12,141 bases of DNA, taken from contig JAGLML010000020.1 of NCBI GenBank assembly GCA_023140035.1, forward strand, positions 1-12,141, written 5' to 3'. Source of the DNA: Thermoplasmatales archaeon. GTDB taxonomy: Archaea; Thermoplasmatota; E2; DHVEG-1. The translations under genes and the position numbers were made by a program. Positions 1 to 7,463 of the stretch are shown here, in pieces; within the stretch, counting starts at the first letter, position 1; each line of letters starts with the position of its first letter. The notes beneath the pieces are model-generated. The model did no database searches, had not been told where the DNA came from, and was given only the letters and a program-made list of their open reading frames with translations.

Positions 1-183
1 CGTCGAATTGTTCCATATGTCAAAAAAGGGGATATCGTTAAAAAAGGAGAAAAAATTGGACTTATACGACTTGGATCTAGAGTAGATATATATCTACCAA
101 CAAAAAAGATAAAATCGATAACAGTTAAAGTAAAGGATAGAATACAAGCAGGAGAAGATACAATTGCAGAAATCCATGATTAA
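1..183 (+). CDS. asd: Archaetidylserine decarboxylase (PSD-A type), 3' end only
   Basis: The reading frame is open from base 1 and ends at TAA 181-183, giving the last 60 residues of a protein cut by the window edge. The fragment resembles the C-terminus of the short phosphatidylserine decarboxylase family: a lipoyl-like run (VKKGDIVKKGEKIG) leads into IRLGSRVD. In that family the Gly-Ser bond is the self-cleavage site whose serine becomes the pyruvoyl cofactor; here it is residues 25-26 of the fragment. The enzyme would decarboxylate archaetidylserine to archaetidylethanolamine at the membrane. The next gene encodes the synthase that makes its substrate and overlaps it by 8 bp, which supports the call and suggests translational coupling. 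The family call is firm; head-group specificity is inferred from context. Confidence 0.85.
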   Translation, partial: RRIVPYVKKGDIVKKGEKIGLIRLGSRVDIYLPTKKIKSITVKVKDRIQAGEDTIAEIHD

Positions 184-841
184 ATTATTATCTATTGCAG
201 ATTTTGTGTCCCTTGCTAATGCGATTTTTGGTTTTCTTGCCATACTTATGATCTTTTTAAATGAGATACACCTTTCTTTTTTCTTTATTCTAATAGCATT
301 GTTAGCAGATGGTCTCGATGGTATTGTAGCAAGAAAAACGAGGAAAGGCGAACTTGGAGAATATATGGAAGCAATGGCTGATATGATCTCGTTAAGTATT
401 GCGCCTTCATTTTTTGTTTACAACATATATCACGATTTTGTTTCAAAGTGTGTTTATTATCATAGTTTACTAGTTGTCATTCTCATTGTGTTTTTGTCTT
501 TAAGCATTGTCAGATTCGCTTCTTTTCACATAATAAAAGAGAAAAAATTCTTTGTTGGCCTACCTGCATCAGCGGGAACAATCTTCATCCTCGTATTATC
601 ATTTCTCAAGATAGAATTTATGTATATTCTCCCTTGCATTGTTGTGATATCTATTGCAATGGTCTCACCGTTACGCTTTCCGAAAATAGGATGGAAAATT
701 GGCACTATCACTGCGGTGTTGATATTGTTAACGCTCATTATGGGCGATATCTATTACAGTATCGCTCCGATTTTACTGATTATTGCTCTTGCTATCTATG
801 CAATAGCAGGTCCAATTTATGTAAGAAAAAAGTCGTCATAG
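176..841 (+). CDS. pssA: CDP-archaeol:serine transferase (archaetidylserine synthase)
   Basis: This is a 221-aa integral membrane enzyme of the CDP-alcohol phosphatidyltransferase family. It would join serine to CDP-archaeol to make archaetidylserine. The family motif is at residues 45-69: Asp45, Asp48-Gly49, Ala52-Arg53, Gly61, then Glu65 and Asp69. The usual form is DxxDGxxAR(x8)GxxxDxxxD, so the third acidic position is Glu instead of Asp, and the AR-to-G spacer is seven residues, not eight. About six hydrophobic segments follow the N-terminal stretch typical of archaeal members (KLLSIADFVSLANAIFGF). I chose ATG 176 over the in-frame TTG at 164 because it matches the usual family start; it lies inside the end of the decarboxylase gene. 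The 3' end overlaps the opposite phosphoesterase by 25 bp. Confidence 0.88.
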   Translation: MIKLLSIADFVSLANAIFGFLAILMIFLNEIHLSFFFILIALLADGLDGIVARKTRKGELGEYMEAMADMISLSIAPSFFVYNIYHDFVSKCVYYHSLLVVILIVFLSLSIVRFASFHIIKEKKFFVGLPASAGTIFILVLSFLKIEFMYILPCIVVISIAMVSPLRFPKIGWKIGTITAVLILLTLIMGDIYYSIAPILLIIALAIYAIAGPIYVRKKSS

Positions 842-2523
842 GTTAAAGGAACATAATCATAGCTCTCAATGTTACCATCTTTAATTCTTACAACTCTTCC
901 TCCATTATTTAATCCATTGAGTGTAGTTGAATCGGTTTGTACAAATATTGGCCATTCGTAAAGATCATTTGGTTCTTCGCCTAAATAGTTAAAAACCTTA
1001 TTTCTATGTGTATGTCCTGTAAGAACAAGTGAGACGTTGTTAGCTAGGCAATATTCTATGAGCTCTACCCGGTTAAACGCTATGCATTCGTTGTTACCAC
1101 TTGGATGATCATCGGGAACAAATAAAAATCCTGTATCATCCTTTTCGCTTATAGCAGGATGATGCATAATTATACTCTGATTCATTTCGTTGTTTCCCCA
1201 CTCATTTTCGAGTAGATAGATTTGATTATTGGTAAGGCCACTGCCTTCCGGGCTTATTGTCCATATCTTAACCTGTATTTCCCATCTGCTCCAATCATAA
1301 CCGGAGTCTAGTAAGACAAAATTCATGTTTCCATATTCAAAAGCATAGTCATTTAAAGGATTCAAATACGAGTGATAATGTGATAGGTTGTAAAACGGGA
1401 AATAAAGGTGAAGTATCCCATACTTGTATCTCTCATGATTTCCTGGAGTTGTAAATACAGGTGAGTTGCAAGTTACAATTACGTCTTGAAGATCTTTAAA
1501 GAAATTGCGACTCCCTATAATTTGGTACCAATCAACTAAATCTCCAGACATTACAACAAAATCAGGTTTGATTTCCTCATTTAGATAATTAATTACACTT
1601 GCCAATTCTTCTTTTTCATTAATCAAATTATATCTTTTTCCTATGTGAATATCTGTTAAGTGTACAAATGTATACTCAACTGGCTCCTCATCAATTATTT
1701 TTACTGCATGTGGCCATGTATAGTTATCTTTTGATGTTGTAACTGAAATATTGTAAAAACCATAGGGAACACTATCTATATCGTAGCTTATTACGAGCTC
1801 ATCTTCAACTTTATCTTCACCTGCATGTATCCATGTATAGAATATATCACTTTGATTGTCTAATACATATGTGGAAGATCCGTCTATGCTTTCTAATTTT
1901 GTATGTTGAATGTCGATGGTATCTTCCGAACTGTGTCTTTCTTCTGAGAGAGCTACTGATAGTTCCTCGGATTCGCCCTTGTTTATAATGCTTGGACATC
2001 CAATTGATGGAAATATGATATTTTCTGTATCAAAGCCAACACTTATATTTTTTGTTTGCGATGGAAAAGATCCTGTTGTAAACCGCAATGTGTGATTTCC
2101 AACGACTACAGGATACCAACGTATTTTTTTAATATACATCGGCAATCTCCCAATTTTGACTAATACCTGATCTAATGATATGCTTGCAGATTTCCATTCA
2201 ATCCTGTTTGATTTAGCAATCAACCCTTCATAATCATCAGAAATGTTTAGCATTTCATCGAACCCTTCTCCAAATGGATTTCCTTTCAAAGTAATTAATA
2301 TTTCAATTGGTTTTCCCAAAGTTGGATATGAGTTTGAAAAAGAGATGTCAATGATATCGCCAGGGGAGACATCTTCAGTTTGTAATTCTTTAATTACTTC
2401 GTTATGGAGTGTATTTTCTAAGATTTTCTTTTCAAACTCAATTCCTGTAGCAGGGTATAATGTAAAATTCAACAGCAAAAATAGTACTAAAATTTTGATT
2501 AACACCGATTTTTTATTTATCAT
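817..2523 (-). CDS. Secreted calcineurin-like metallophosphoesterase
   Basis: The 568-aa product starts with a signal peptide or uncleaved anchor (basic N-terminus, hydrophobic residues about 7-24). Residues 50-280 look like beta-rich Ig-like domains. The C-terminal half is a calcineurin-type metallophosphoesterase with all the metal-site motifs: Asp291-x-His293, Gly327-Asp328-x-x-Asp331, Gly361-Asn362-His363-Glu, His454-His455 and Gly503-His504-Thr-His506. It probably hydrolyses a phosphate ester outside the cell; the substrate cannot be told. About nine N-x-S/T sequons fit an extracytoplasmic glycoprotein, though this is only suggestive. An AGGT Shine-Dalgarno-like run (complement of 2529-2532) precedes ATG 2523. 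It is transcribed alone, tail-to-tail with pssA and divergent from the THEP1 gene. Confidence 0.85.
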   Translation of the reverse strand: MINKKSVLIKILVLFLLLNFTLYPATGIEFEKKILENTLHNEVIKELQTEDVSPGDIIDISFSNSYPTLGKPIEILITLKGNPFGEGFDEMLNISDDYEGLIAKSNRIEWKSASISLDQVLVKIGRLPMYIKKIRWYPVVVGNHTLRFTTGSFPSQTKNISVGFDTENIIFPSIGCPSIINKGESEELSVALSEERHSSEDTIDIQHTKLESIDGSSTYVLDNQSDIFYTWIHAGEDKVEDELVISYDIDSVPYGFYNISVTTSKDNYTWPHAVKIIDEEPVEYTFVHLTDIHIGKRYNLINEKEELASVINYLNEEIKPDFVVMSGDLVDWYQIIGSRNFFKDLQDVIVTCNSPVFTTPGNHERYKYGILHLYFPFYNLSHYHSYLNPLNDYAFEYGNMNFVLLDSGYDWSRWEIQVKIWTISPEGSGLTNNQIYLLENEWGNNEMNQSIIMHHPAISEKDDTGFLFVPDDHPSGNNECIAFNRVELIEYCLANNVSLVLTGHTHRNKVFNYLGEEPNDLYEWPIFVQTDSTTLNGLNNGGRVVRIKDGNIESYDYVPLTYDDFFLT

Positions 2524-2708
2524 ATTCTACCTTTACGTCTAATAATTATGTTTTATATATTATAAATATTTTTATGAATAATTGGAGAAATATTTTATCG
2601 TAAGAAAATATCTCCTCAATTAACAATTAAACCCTCAATAACTCTATTTTAAATAAAATTTTACAATCCAAACCTTTCTAAACAAAAATTGCATTACATG
2701 TTGTTGAT
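2524..2708. promoter_or_regulatory. Divergent promoter region, phosphoesterase / THEP1
   Basis: This 185-bp AT-rich gap separates two divergent starts. For the phosphoesterase, a TATA-like stretch (TTATAATATATAAAA read on the minus strand, about 2551-2565) lies some 35 bp upstream of its ATG. For the THEP1 gene, TTTTAAATAAAA at about 2647-2658 would start transcription near 2680, giving a short leader with no clear Shine-Dalgarno. An imperfect inverted repeat, arms 2582-2596 and 2605-2619 with an 8-nt loop, sits between the two promoters. Box positions are by eye. Confidence 0.45.
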
Positions 2709-3269
2709 ATGGACGACATACCCAAAATCGGCATAACAGGTATGCCTAGCGTCGGAAAAACACAAACACTAATAAAAATAATCGAAAAAATTGAAAGTAG
2801 TGGATATACAATAGAAGGGATGATAACAGAGGCTGTTATAGAAAATAAAAAACGTACCGGATTTTATGTAGAAGATTGGCAAACTAAAGAAAAAGAAGTT
2901 TTTGCTCATCTTGATTTTGATCAAAAAGACAAAGTAGGGAAATATGGTGTCGACTTAAGCATCTTGGAGAAGGTAGGCGTAAATGCAATTGAAAAGGCAA
3001 TTAATGATGAAGATGTAGACATCATTATAATCGATGAGATTGGAAAAATGGAAATGTTGTCAGAAAAATTCTGTGAAGCTGTTATCGATGCCTTGGATTC
3101 TGATAAGCCGATACTGGTTACCTTACATAAGAAGTCGAGAACGCCCTTATTACAGGATATTAGAAGAAGAGACGATATAAGAATTCTGGAAGTCACAGCA
3201 GTCAATAGAAATTTACTTCCATATAAAATCGAAAAGATTATGGCAGAAAAATTACCACCTTTATTTTAA
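2709..3269 (+). CDS. THEP1-family nucleoside-triphosphatase
   Basis: The 186-aa protein has the THEP1/NTPase_1 layout. The Walker A loop GMPSVGKT is at residues 11-18 right after the first strand. A Walker B run of four isoleucines followed by Asp109-Glu110 sits in DIIIIDEIGKMEM. A basic stretch (residues 141-155) lies near the C-terminus. Length and motif spacing match the archaeal family (about 170-190 aa), whose members hydrolyse nucleoside triphosphates with broad specificity and whose cellular role is unsettled. The gene ends 2 bp before trm1 starts, so the two are almost certainly cotranscribed; a link to tRNA or nucleotide metabolism is only an inference. The ATG at 2709 puts the P-loop at the usual distance from the N-terminus. 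Confidence 0.88.
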   Translation: MDDIPKIGITGMPSVGKTQTLIKIIEKIESSGYTIEGMITEAVIENKKRTGFYVEDWQTKEKEVFAHLDFDQKDKVGKYGVDLSILEKVGVNAIEKAINDEDVDIIIIDEIGKMEMLSEKFCEAVIDALDSDKPILVTLHKKSRTPLLQDIRRRDDIRILEVTAVNRNLLPYKIEKIMAEKLPPLF

Positions 3270-3271
3270 TC

Positions 3272-4390
3272 ATGATAGTACAAAAAATCGAAGTTATAAA
3301 AGAGGGAAAAACTGAAAGCTTAGTTTTTAAAAAAAAGGTTTCTAAAAAAGGACCTGGTTCAAAAAATAATGAACCATTTTATAACCCATCCATGGAGCTA
3401 TCTCGGGATTTATCTATTGTAGTAAATCAATGGGTTATAAATAATTGTAAAAAACATGTACACTTGTTAGATGGACTCGGTGCCTCAGGAATCAGAGGAA
3501 TAAGACTTGCAAATGAGCTTGACGGTGATTTTGATGTCACTATTAATGATTGGAATGAACAGGCTTTTTCTTTAATCAAAAAAAATTTAGAGCTTAACAA
3601 GTTGGATAATGTCGTTGCTTCTCATAAAAATTTGAATGTGTTGTTATCCGAAAATAAGTATCATTATATTGATATTGATCCTTTTGGATCTCCAGCACAT
3701 TTTGTAGATTCTGCAGTTAGAAGTGTATACAACAATGGTGTAATAGCATGTACTGCAACAGATACCGCGCCATTATGTGGCATCTATCCAAATGTGTGTT
3801 TGAGGAGATATGGTGCACAACCATTCCATTCCTATGTTATGCATGAGATTGGTTTGAGAATACTGCTTGGATTTATCTGCAGGGAAGCTGCTAAATATGA
3901 TAAAGGCGTTGAACCGATAATTAGCTATTCTATTGATCATTATTTTAGAATCTATGTAAAGATTAGAAATGGAAAGAGTTATGCTAATAAATCGATGGAG
4001 AATTTTTCTGTTATTAGTCCGAAAGAAATTTTTACTTCTCCAGATAACAGTGAATATGATATAGGCCCTCTATGGCTGGGAAAATTGCATAATAAAACTG
4101 CAATAAAAGAAATTAGAACGCTTTTATTTAAAAAAGAGTTGAATACAAAAAATTCTCTTTGGAAACTACTATCTCTGTTTGAAGAGGAAGCAAATGCCCC
4201 ACCTTTTTTTTATACAACAGACGATTTCGCTTCTTTCTTAAAAATGGCCCCACCTAAAATTGACAAAATCTTTGAAAAACTGACTAGCAAAGGATATAAG
4301 ATATTTAGAACCCATTTTTCCCCCACAGGTTTTAAAACGAATGCTCCTTTGGACGAAATAAAGAAAGTGTTTAAGGAAAATATGGTATGA
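3272..4390 (+). CDS. trm1: tRNA (guanine-26-N2)-dimethyltransferase Trm1
   Basis: The 372-aa product is an archaeal Trm1, which methylates N2 of G26 in tRNA using S-adenosylmethionine. Visible hallmarks are FYNPSMELSRD at 36-46, the SAM-binding loop LDGLGASGIRGIR at 66-78, the catalytic motif IV D136-PFGSP, and TATDTAPLCG at 161-170. The C-terminal part has GPLWLGKLHN and a winged-helix-like tail ending in PTGFKTNAPLDEIK, both usual in the family. I see no CxxC zinc-binding pair in the central region. Length is normal (about 370-390 aa). It follows the THEP1 NTPase by 2 bp, so translation is probably coupled. Confidence 0.93.
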   Translation: MIVQKIEVIKEGKTESLVFKKKVSKKGPGSKNNEPFYNPSMELSRDLSIVVNQWVINNCKKHVHLLDGLGASGIRGIRLANELDGDFDVTINDWNEQAFSLIKKNLELNKLDNVVASHKNLNVLLSENKYHYIDIDPFGSPAHFVDSAVRSVYNNGVIACTATDTAPLCGIYPNVCLRRYGAQPFHSYVMHEIGLRILLGFICREAAKYDKGVEPIISYSIDHYFRIYVKIRNGKSYANKSMENFSVISPKEIFTSPDNSEYDIGPLWLGKLHNKTAIKEIRTLLFKKELNTKNSLWKLLSLFEEEANAPPFFYTTDDFASFLKMAPPKIDKIFEKLTSKGYKIFRTHFSPTGFKTNAPLDEIKKVFKENMV

Positions 4391-4464
4391 AACTCGCATT
4401 GATTCCGATATTTATTCGGTTGCATTATAGATATTGATTATGTTATATTTGTAACACTCGAACG

Positions 4465-4579
4465 CCCTTACTTCTTACTTGAAGAGGGTAAGGGGTCTAA
4501 CATATAAGATGAGGAGGAAAGGAGGAAGAAAGGATACGAAAAAATTTCCTTCATACTATAATCTATCATATTAGACCCC
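4465..4579. repeat. Two overlapping inverted repeats (possible structured RNA or terminator)
   Basis: Arms 4465-4471 and 4488-4494 form one stem, extended inward by CTTC/GAAG (4471-4474 and 4481-4484). Arms 4492-4510 and 4561-4579 form the second. They share bases 4492-4494, so the two complete stems cannot form at once in the same molecule. A shorter AAGGA/TCCTT stem can form in the second loop. I do not recognise an RNA family. Confidence 0.4.
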
Positions 4580-4582
4580 ATA

Positions 4583-4596
4583 TTAACAATTGTTAA
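4583..4596. promoter_or_regulatory. Perfect 14-bp palindrome upstream of purN
   Basis: TTAACAATTGTTAA is self-complementary and lies 7 bp upstream of a TATA-like box. This is a typical place for an archaeal operator, but no regulator is known for it and AT-rich palindromes can arise by chance. Confidence 0.3.
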
Positions 4597-4750
4597 CTCT
4601 CCTTTATAATACTTTCGCATATATCCAATATCTTTAGAGGGTTAGAGAATCAGGAATAGAAAACATAAAAAAAGTGTATTGCTTACATTAAGAAGCAAGT
4701 TCCATATATCCTAATTGATTGAACTATTTGACATCTGGAATGTGAATGAC

Positions 4751-5422
4751 ATGATTAAAAAACTAAGAGTTGCTGTTTTGGCGTCTGGTGGAGGAACAGA
4801 TCTACAAAGTATTATTGATGCCTCCGAGAAAGGTATGATTGATGCCGAAGTTGTAGTTGTACTTAGTGATAAAAAGGATGCATATGCATTAAAGAGAGCT
4901 GAGAAACACGGAATAAAAACATATTTCGCCAACCCAAAAGGAAAAGAAAGAACTGAGCATGAGAAAGAGATAGATTCCATTCTAGAGGATAATCAGATTG
5001 ATTTCGTAGTCGAGGCAGGTTATATGCGCATACTTACCCCTTCTTTTATTAAAAAATGGTATGGAAAACTCATCAATGTTCATCCTGCTCTCCTACCTTC
5101 ATTCAAAGGAACAAATGGTCAAGGAGATGCACTTGAATATGGCGCAAAAATTTCTGGCTGCACCACTCATTTTACGGATGAACAAATGGATCATGGCCCC
5201 ATTATATTACAGGCAGCCATAAAGGTATTTCCTGATGACGATAGAGACAAGCTAGCAGCTCGTATTTTGGGAGTTGAGCATCAAATATTACCAAGAACCG
5301 TACAACTTTTTGCCGAGAACAGATTGAAAATTGATGGAAGGAAAGTGAATATTTTACCTGGGGAGTCTTGGATTGATAAATATGACGTAATTCCAGGAGT
5401 ACTATATTCTGAAGGATACTAA
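4751..5422 (+). CDS. purN: Phosphoribosylglycinamide formyltransferase (folate-dependent GART)
   Basis: The protein (223 aa from ATG 4751) transfers a formyl group from 10-formyl-tetrahydrofolate to GAR, the third step of purine synthesis. The N-terminus has the phosphate-binding ASGGGTDLQSII (11-22). The catalytic triad is present: Asn109 and His111 in INVHPALLP, and Asp147 in MDHGPIILQAA, matching N106/H108/D144 of the E. coli enzyme. The frame is also open from a TTG at 4715, but the family starts just before the first beta strand (KKLRVAVLASGG), so I chose the ATG. A weak GTGA lies just upstream. folC follows after 5 bp, fitting a shared folate-dependent operon. Confidence 0.92.
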   Translation: MIKKLRVAVLASGGGTDLQSIIDASEKGMIDAEVVVVLSDKKDAYALKRAEKHGIKTYFANPKGKERTEHEKEIDSILEDNQIDFVVEAGYMRILTPSFIKKWYGKLINVHPALLPSFKGTNGQGDALEYGAKISGCTTHFTDEQMDHGPIILQAAIKVFPDDDRDKLAARILGVEHQILPRTVQLFAENRLKIDGRKVNILPGESWIDKYDVIPGVLYSEGY

Positions 5423-5427
5423 TAACT

Positions 5428-6735
5428 ATGAACTTTGAAGGGTCTATACGTTGGTTATACAGTTTCAAAAAATATGGTTCTAAACTAGGTTTAGAGCGTA
5501 TTTCCTATTTAGTGGAACAACTTGGAAATCCTCAGAACACCATTAAGATCATTCATGTCACTGGAACCAATGGAAAAGGATCTGTTTGTAAGTTTATCGG
5601 ATCAATTTTACAAAAAGCAGGATATAACGTTGGCGTTTACATATCTCCGCATCTTCAAAGATTTTCAGAACGTATTGTTGTAAACAATGAAGAAATTTCT
5701 GAAGAAGATGTTGTTTTGCTTGTCGAGAAGATTAAACCTGTTGTTGATGATATGATTAAGCAAAATAACGCCCCAACATTTTTTGAAGTTGTTACGGCGA
5801 TGGCATTCCAATTTTTTAGTAATTGTACTGTTGATTTTGCAGTTGTAGAAGTTGGATTGGGTGGAAGATTTGATGCAACTAATGTTGTTAATCCTTTGGT
5901 CTCTGTTATAACGAATGTATCCTTAGAACATACAAATTACTTGGGAGAAGATATCAAGTCAATAGCTTTTGAAAAAGCCGGCATTATAAAGGAAAGTGTA
6001 CCCGTTGTTACAGCCGCAAAGAATGATGCCAGAGATGTTATCAAAAAAATTGCGAAAGAAAAGAATGCACATACTACGATTATTGATAGAAATCATTGGC
6101 AGCGTCTGCCTTATAATATGAATTATCAGGAATTCTTAATACAGGGAGCATTTAATGATTATACTGTGAAAACCGCTTTGCTAGGAGAATATCAAGGTGA
6201 AAATATTGCACTTGCAGTATTTACAATAGAACAACTTCAAATGAATGGCGTATATTTGACTGAATGCGATATTTTGGAAGGTATTTCAACTGCTTTCAAT
6301 CCAGGACGCATGGAAATAATTTCTGAAGAACCAACCGTATTGTTAGAGGGTGCACACAATCCTGTCGGTATGGAAATGCTGAAAAAAACCTTGGAAGAGG
6401 ATTTTGATTATAATAGATTAGTACTTCTCATAGGAATCTTGAAGGATAAGAATATACAAAAGATGCTGTCTACAATTGCTCCCATTTCAGATATAATAAT
6501 TGTTACAAAATCTAATAATGTTCGTGCTTGTGAACCTGAAGCTTTAAAGAATGCAGTAGAGAAAATTGGTTATAAGAAAGATTTGTTTATCGAAGATTCA
6601 ATTCCAAAAGCTATCAAACACGCCAAATCAATGGCAAATAAAAATGATATTATTTGTATTTCGGGTTCGTTATTTACAGTTGGTGAAGCAAGAAGTTATT
6701 TTGTTAATCTCTCAAAAGAGGCGATAAGATGTTAG
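5428..6735 (+). CDS. folC: Folylpolyglutamate / dihydrofolate synthase
   Basis: This 435-aa ligase of the Mur/FolC family adds glutamate to folates with ATP. The P-loop VTGTNGKGS is at residues 44-52, followed by YISPHLQRFSERI, VEVGLGGRFDATNV, the NVSLEHTNYLG segment, EKAGIIKES, the arginine-bearing NPGRMEII, the EGAHNP motif, and the C-terminal ISGSLFTVGEARSY. Length is typical for FolC. It begins 5 bp after purN, whose substrate is a folate, so the pair suggests this archaeon uses tetrahydrofolate as a one-carbon carrier. Whether it also acts on dihydropteroate cannot be told. Its end overlaps the opposite hypB-AT gene by 4 bp. Confidence 0.92.
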   Translation: MNFEGSIRWLYSFKKYGSKLGLERISYLVEQLGNPQNTIKIIHVTGTNGKGSVCKFIGSILQKAGYNVGVYISPHLQRFSERIVVNNEEISEEDVVLLVEKIKPVVDDMIKQNNAPTFFEVVTAMAFQFFSNCTVDFAVVEVGLGGRFDATNVVNPLVSVITNVSLEHTNYLGEDIKSIAFEKAGIIKESVPVVTAAKNDARDVIKKIAKEKNAHTTIIDRNHWQRLPYNMNYQEFLIQGAFNDYTVKTALLGEYQGENIALAVFTIEQLQMNGVYLTECDILEGISTAFNPGRMEIISEEPTVLLEGAHNPVGMEMLKKTLEEDFDYNRLVLLIGILKDKNIQKMLSTIAPISDIIIVTKSNNVRACEPEALKNAVEKIGYKKDLFIEDSIPKAIKHAKSMANKNDIICISGSLFTVGEARSYFVNLSKEAIRC

Positions 6736-7457
6736 AGATTTGTTTTCTTTAGGTTATCGCCCAGCTCTTCCATAAACTTGGTTTTTAAAAGGAGATCGCC
6801 ATCCCCTATTGCATCTTCAAGATTTTTATCAAAGAATATGCTACCAATAAACGGTATACCTATTTCAGCGACTGTATCTTCAATAATCGACGACTCGGTC
6901 ATCTTCATGTTTTCCAATACCCCAATGACAGGAATTTTCAGTTCTTTTAGGATTTTGAGGAGTTTGCTAACTGCACCCATAGCAACCTTTGAAGGTGTTG
7001 TAACAACGAGAAATTCACCCTTTTTGATGAATCTAATAACATCTAGTGTTTCATCCCCTATGCCAGGGGGCATATCAATAATTAGATAATCCAAGGGGCC
7101 CCATTGAGTAATAGCAAGGAGTTCAATAATTATATTTGTGATATCAATACCTCTAAATGCAGATGGTTTATCCTCTGTGAAGTAGACAATTGACATAAAC
7201 TTTATACCGTGAATCTTTGGAGGAATAATACCTTTCTCTTCCTCTGGAAAAACATCTTTCACTCCCAATATGATGTGCGAAGAAGGACCATATAAATCAA
7301 GATCCAGCAGTCCCACTTTATGCCCCTTTTCTGCAAGATTCAATGCCAAAGTGGAAGCAACAAGGCTTTTGCCAACACCCCCTTTACCACTCGCTACAGA
7401 AATAATTCTTTTAATGCTTTTCAATCGTTTCTTTATAACACTGACTCTAACTTCCAC
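6732..7457 (-). CDS. hypB: MinD/Mrp-type ATPase, probable archaeal HypB (HypB-AT)
   Basis: The 241-aa protein is a deviant Walker A ATPase of the MinD/Mrp group: SGKGGVGKS (23-31), switch LDLDLYGPSS (51-60) and Walker B DYLIIDMPPG (123-132). Mrp/NBP35 iron-sulfur scaffolds carry a CxxC after the NMS-like strand. Here that stretch reads ENMKMTESSIIED, and the protein has no cysteine at all, so an Fe-S scaffold role is unlikely. It sits 6 bp downstream of hypA. In Thermococcus, nickel delivery uses just such an ATPase, HypB-AT, as the partner that raises the nickel affinity of HypA. I infer the same role here. The start is GTG 7457, preceded by an AGGT run overlapping the hypA stop; no upstream in-frame ATG fits. 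Confidence 0.82.
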   Translation of the reverse strand: MEVRVSVIKKRLKSIKRIISVASGKGGVGKSLVASTLALNLAEKGHKVGLLDLDLYGPSSHIILGVKDVFPEEEKGIIPPKIHGIKFMSIVYFTEDKPSAFRGIDITNIIIELLAITQWGPLDYLIIDMPPGIGDETLDVIRFIKKGEFLVVTTPSKVAMGAVSKLLKILKELKIPVIGVLENMKMTESSIIEDTVAEIGIPFIGSIFFDKNLEDAIGDGDLLLKTKFMEELGDNLKKTNL

Positions 7458-7463
7458 GATGCA

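Larger units (their letters stand above)
4391..4750. other. 360-bp intergenic region trm1-purN with nested inverted repeats
   Basis: No convincing protein gene lies here. From left to right: a hairpin with arms CCCTTAC (4465-4471) and GTAAGGG (4488-4494); a long imperfect inverted repeat with arms 4492-4510 and 4561-4579, the outer 9 bp (GGGGTCTAA/TTAGACCCC) perfect and 15 of 19 positions matching overall; a purine-rich GGAGG-containing tract inside it (4511-4533); a perfect 14-bp palindrome TTAACAATTGTTAA (4583-4596); a TATA-like TTTATAAT (4603-4610); a small hairpin TTGCTT-N8-AAGCAA (4679-4698); and a second TATA-like CATATATCC (4703-4711), which would give purN a short leader. The region could be a trm1 terminator plus purN promoter, a small structured RNA, or both. 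Confidence 0.5.

Noticed and set aside
4451..4457. GTAACAC, an exact inverted NikR-like half-site
   Set aside because: It has no second good half-site at a fitting distance and no nickel gene nearby, so it is probably chance in AT-rich DNA.
4450..4470. tRNA-like T-arm on the minus strand (GTTCGAGT)
   Set aside because: The flanking bases do not pair into a T stem, and no acceptor or anticodon arm can be placed around it.
4509..4574. Reading frame for a 21-residue basic peptide (MRRKGGRKDTKKFPSYYNLSY)
   Set aside because: It lies within the inverted-repeat element, has no Shine-Dalgarno at the right distance, and its basic character follows from the purine-rich tract.
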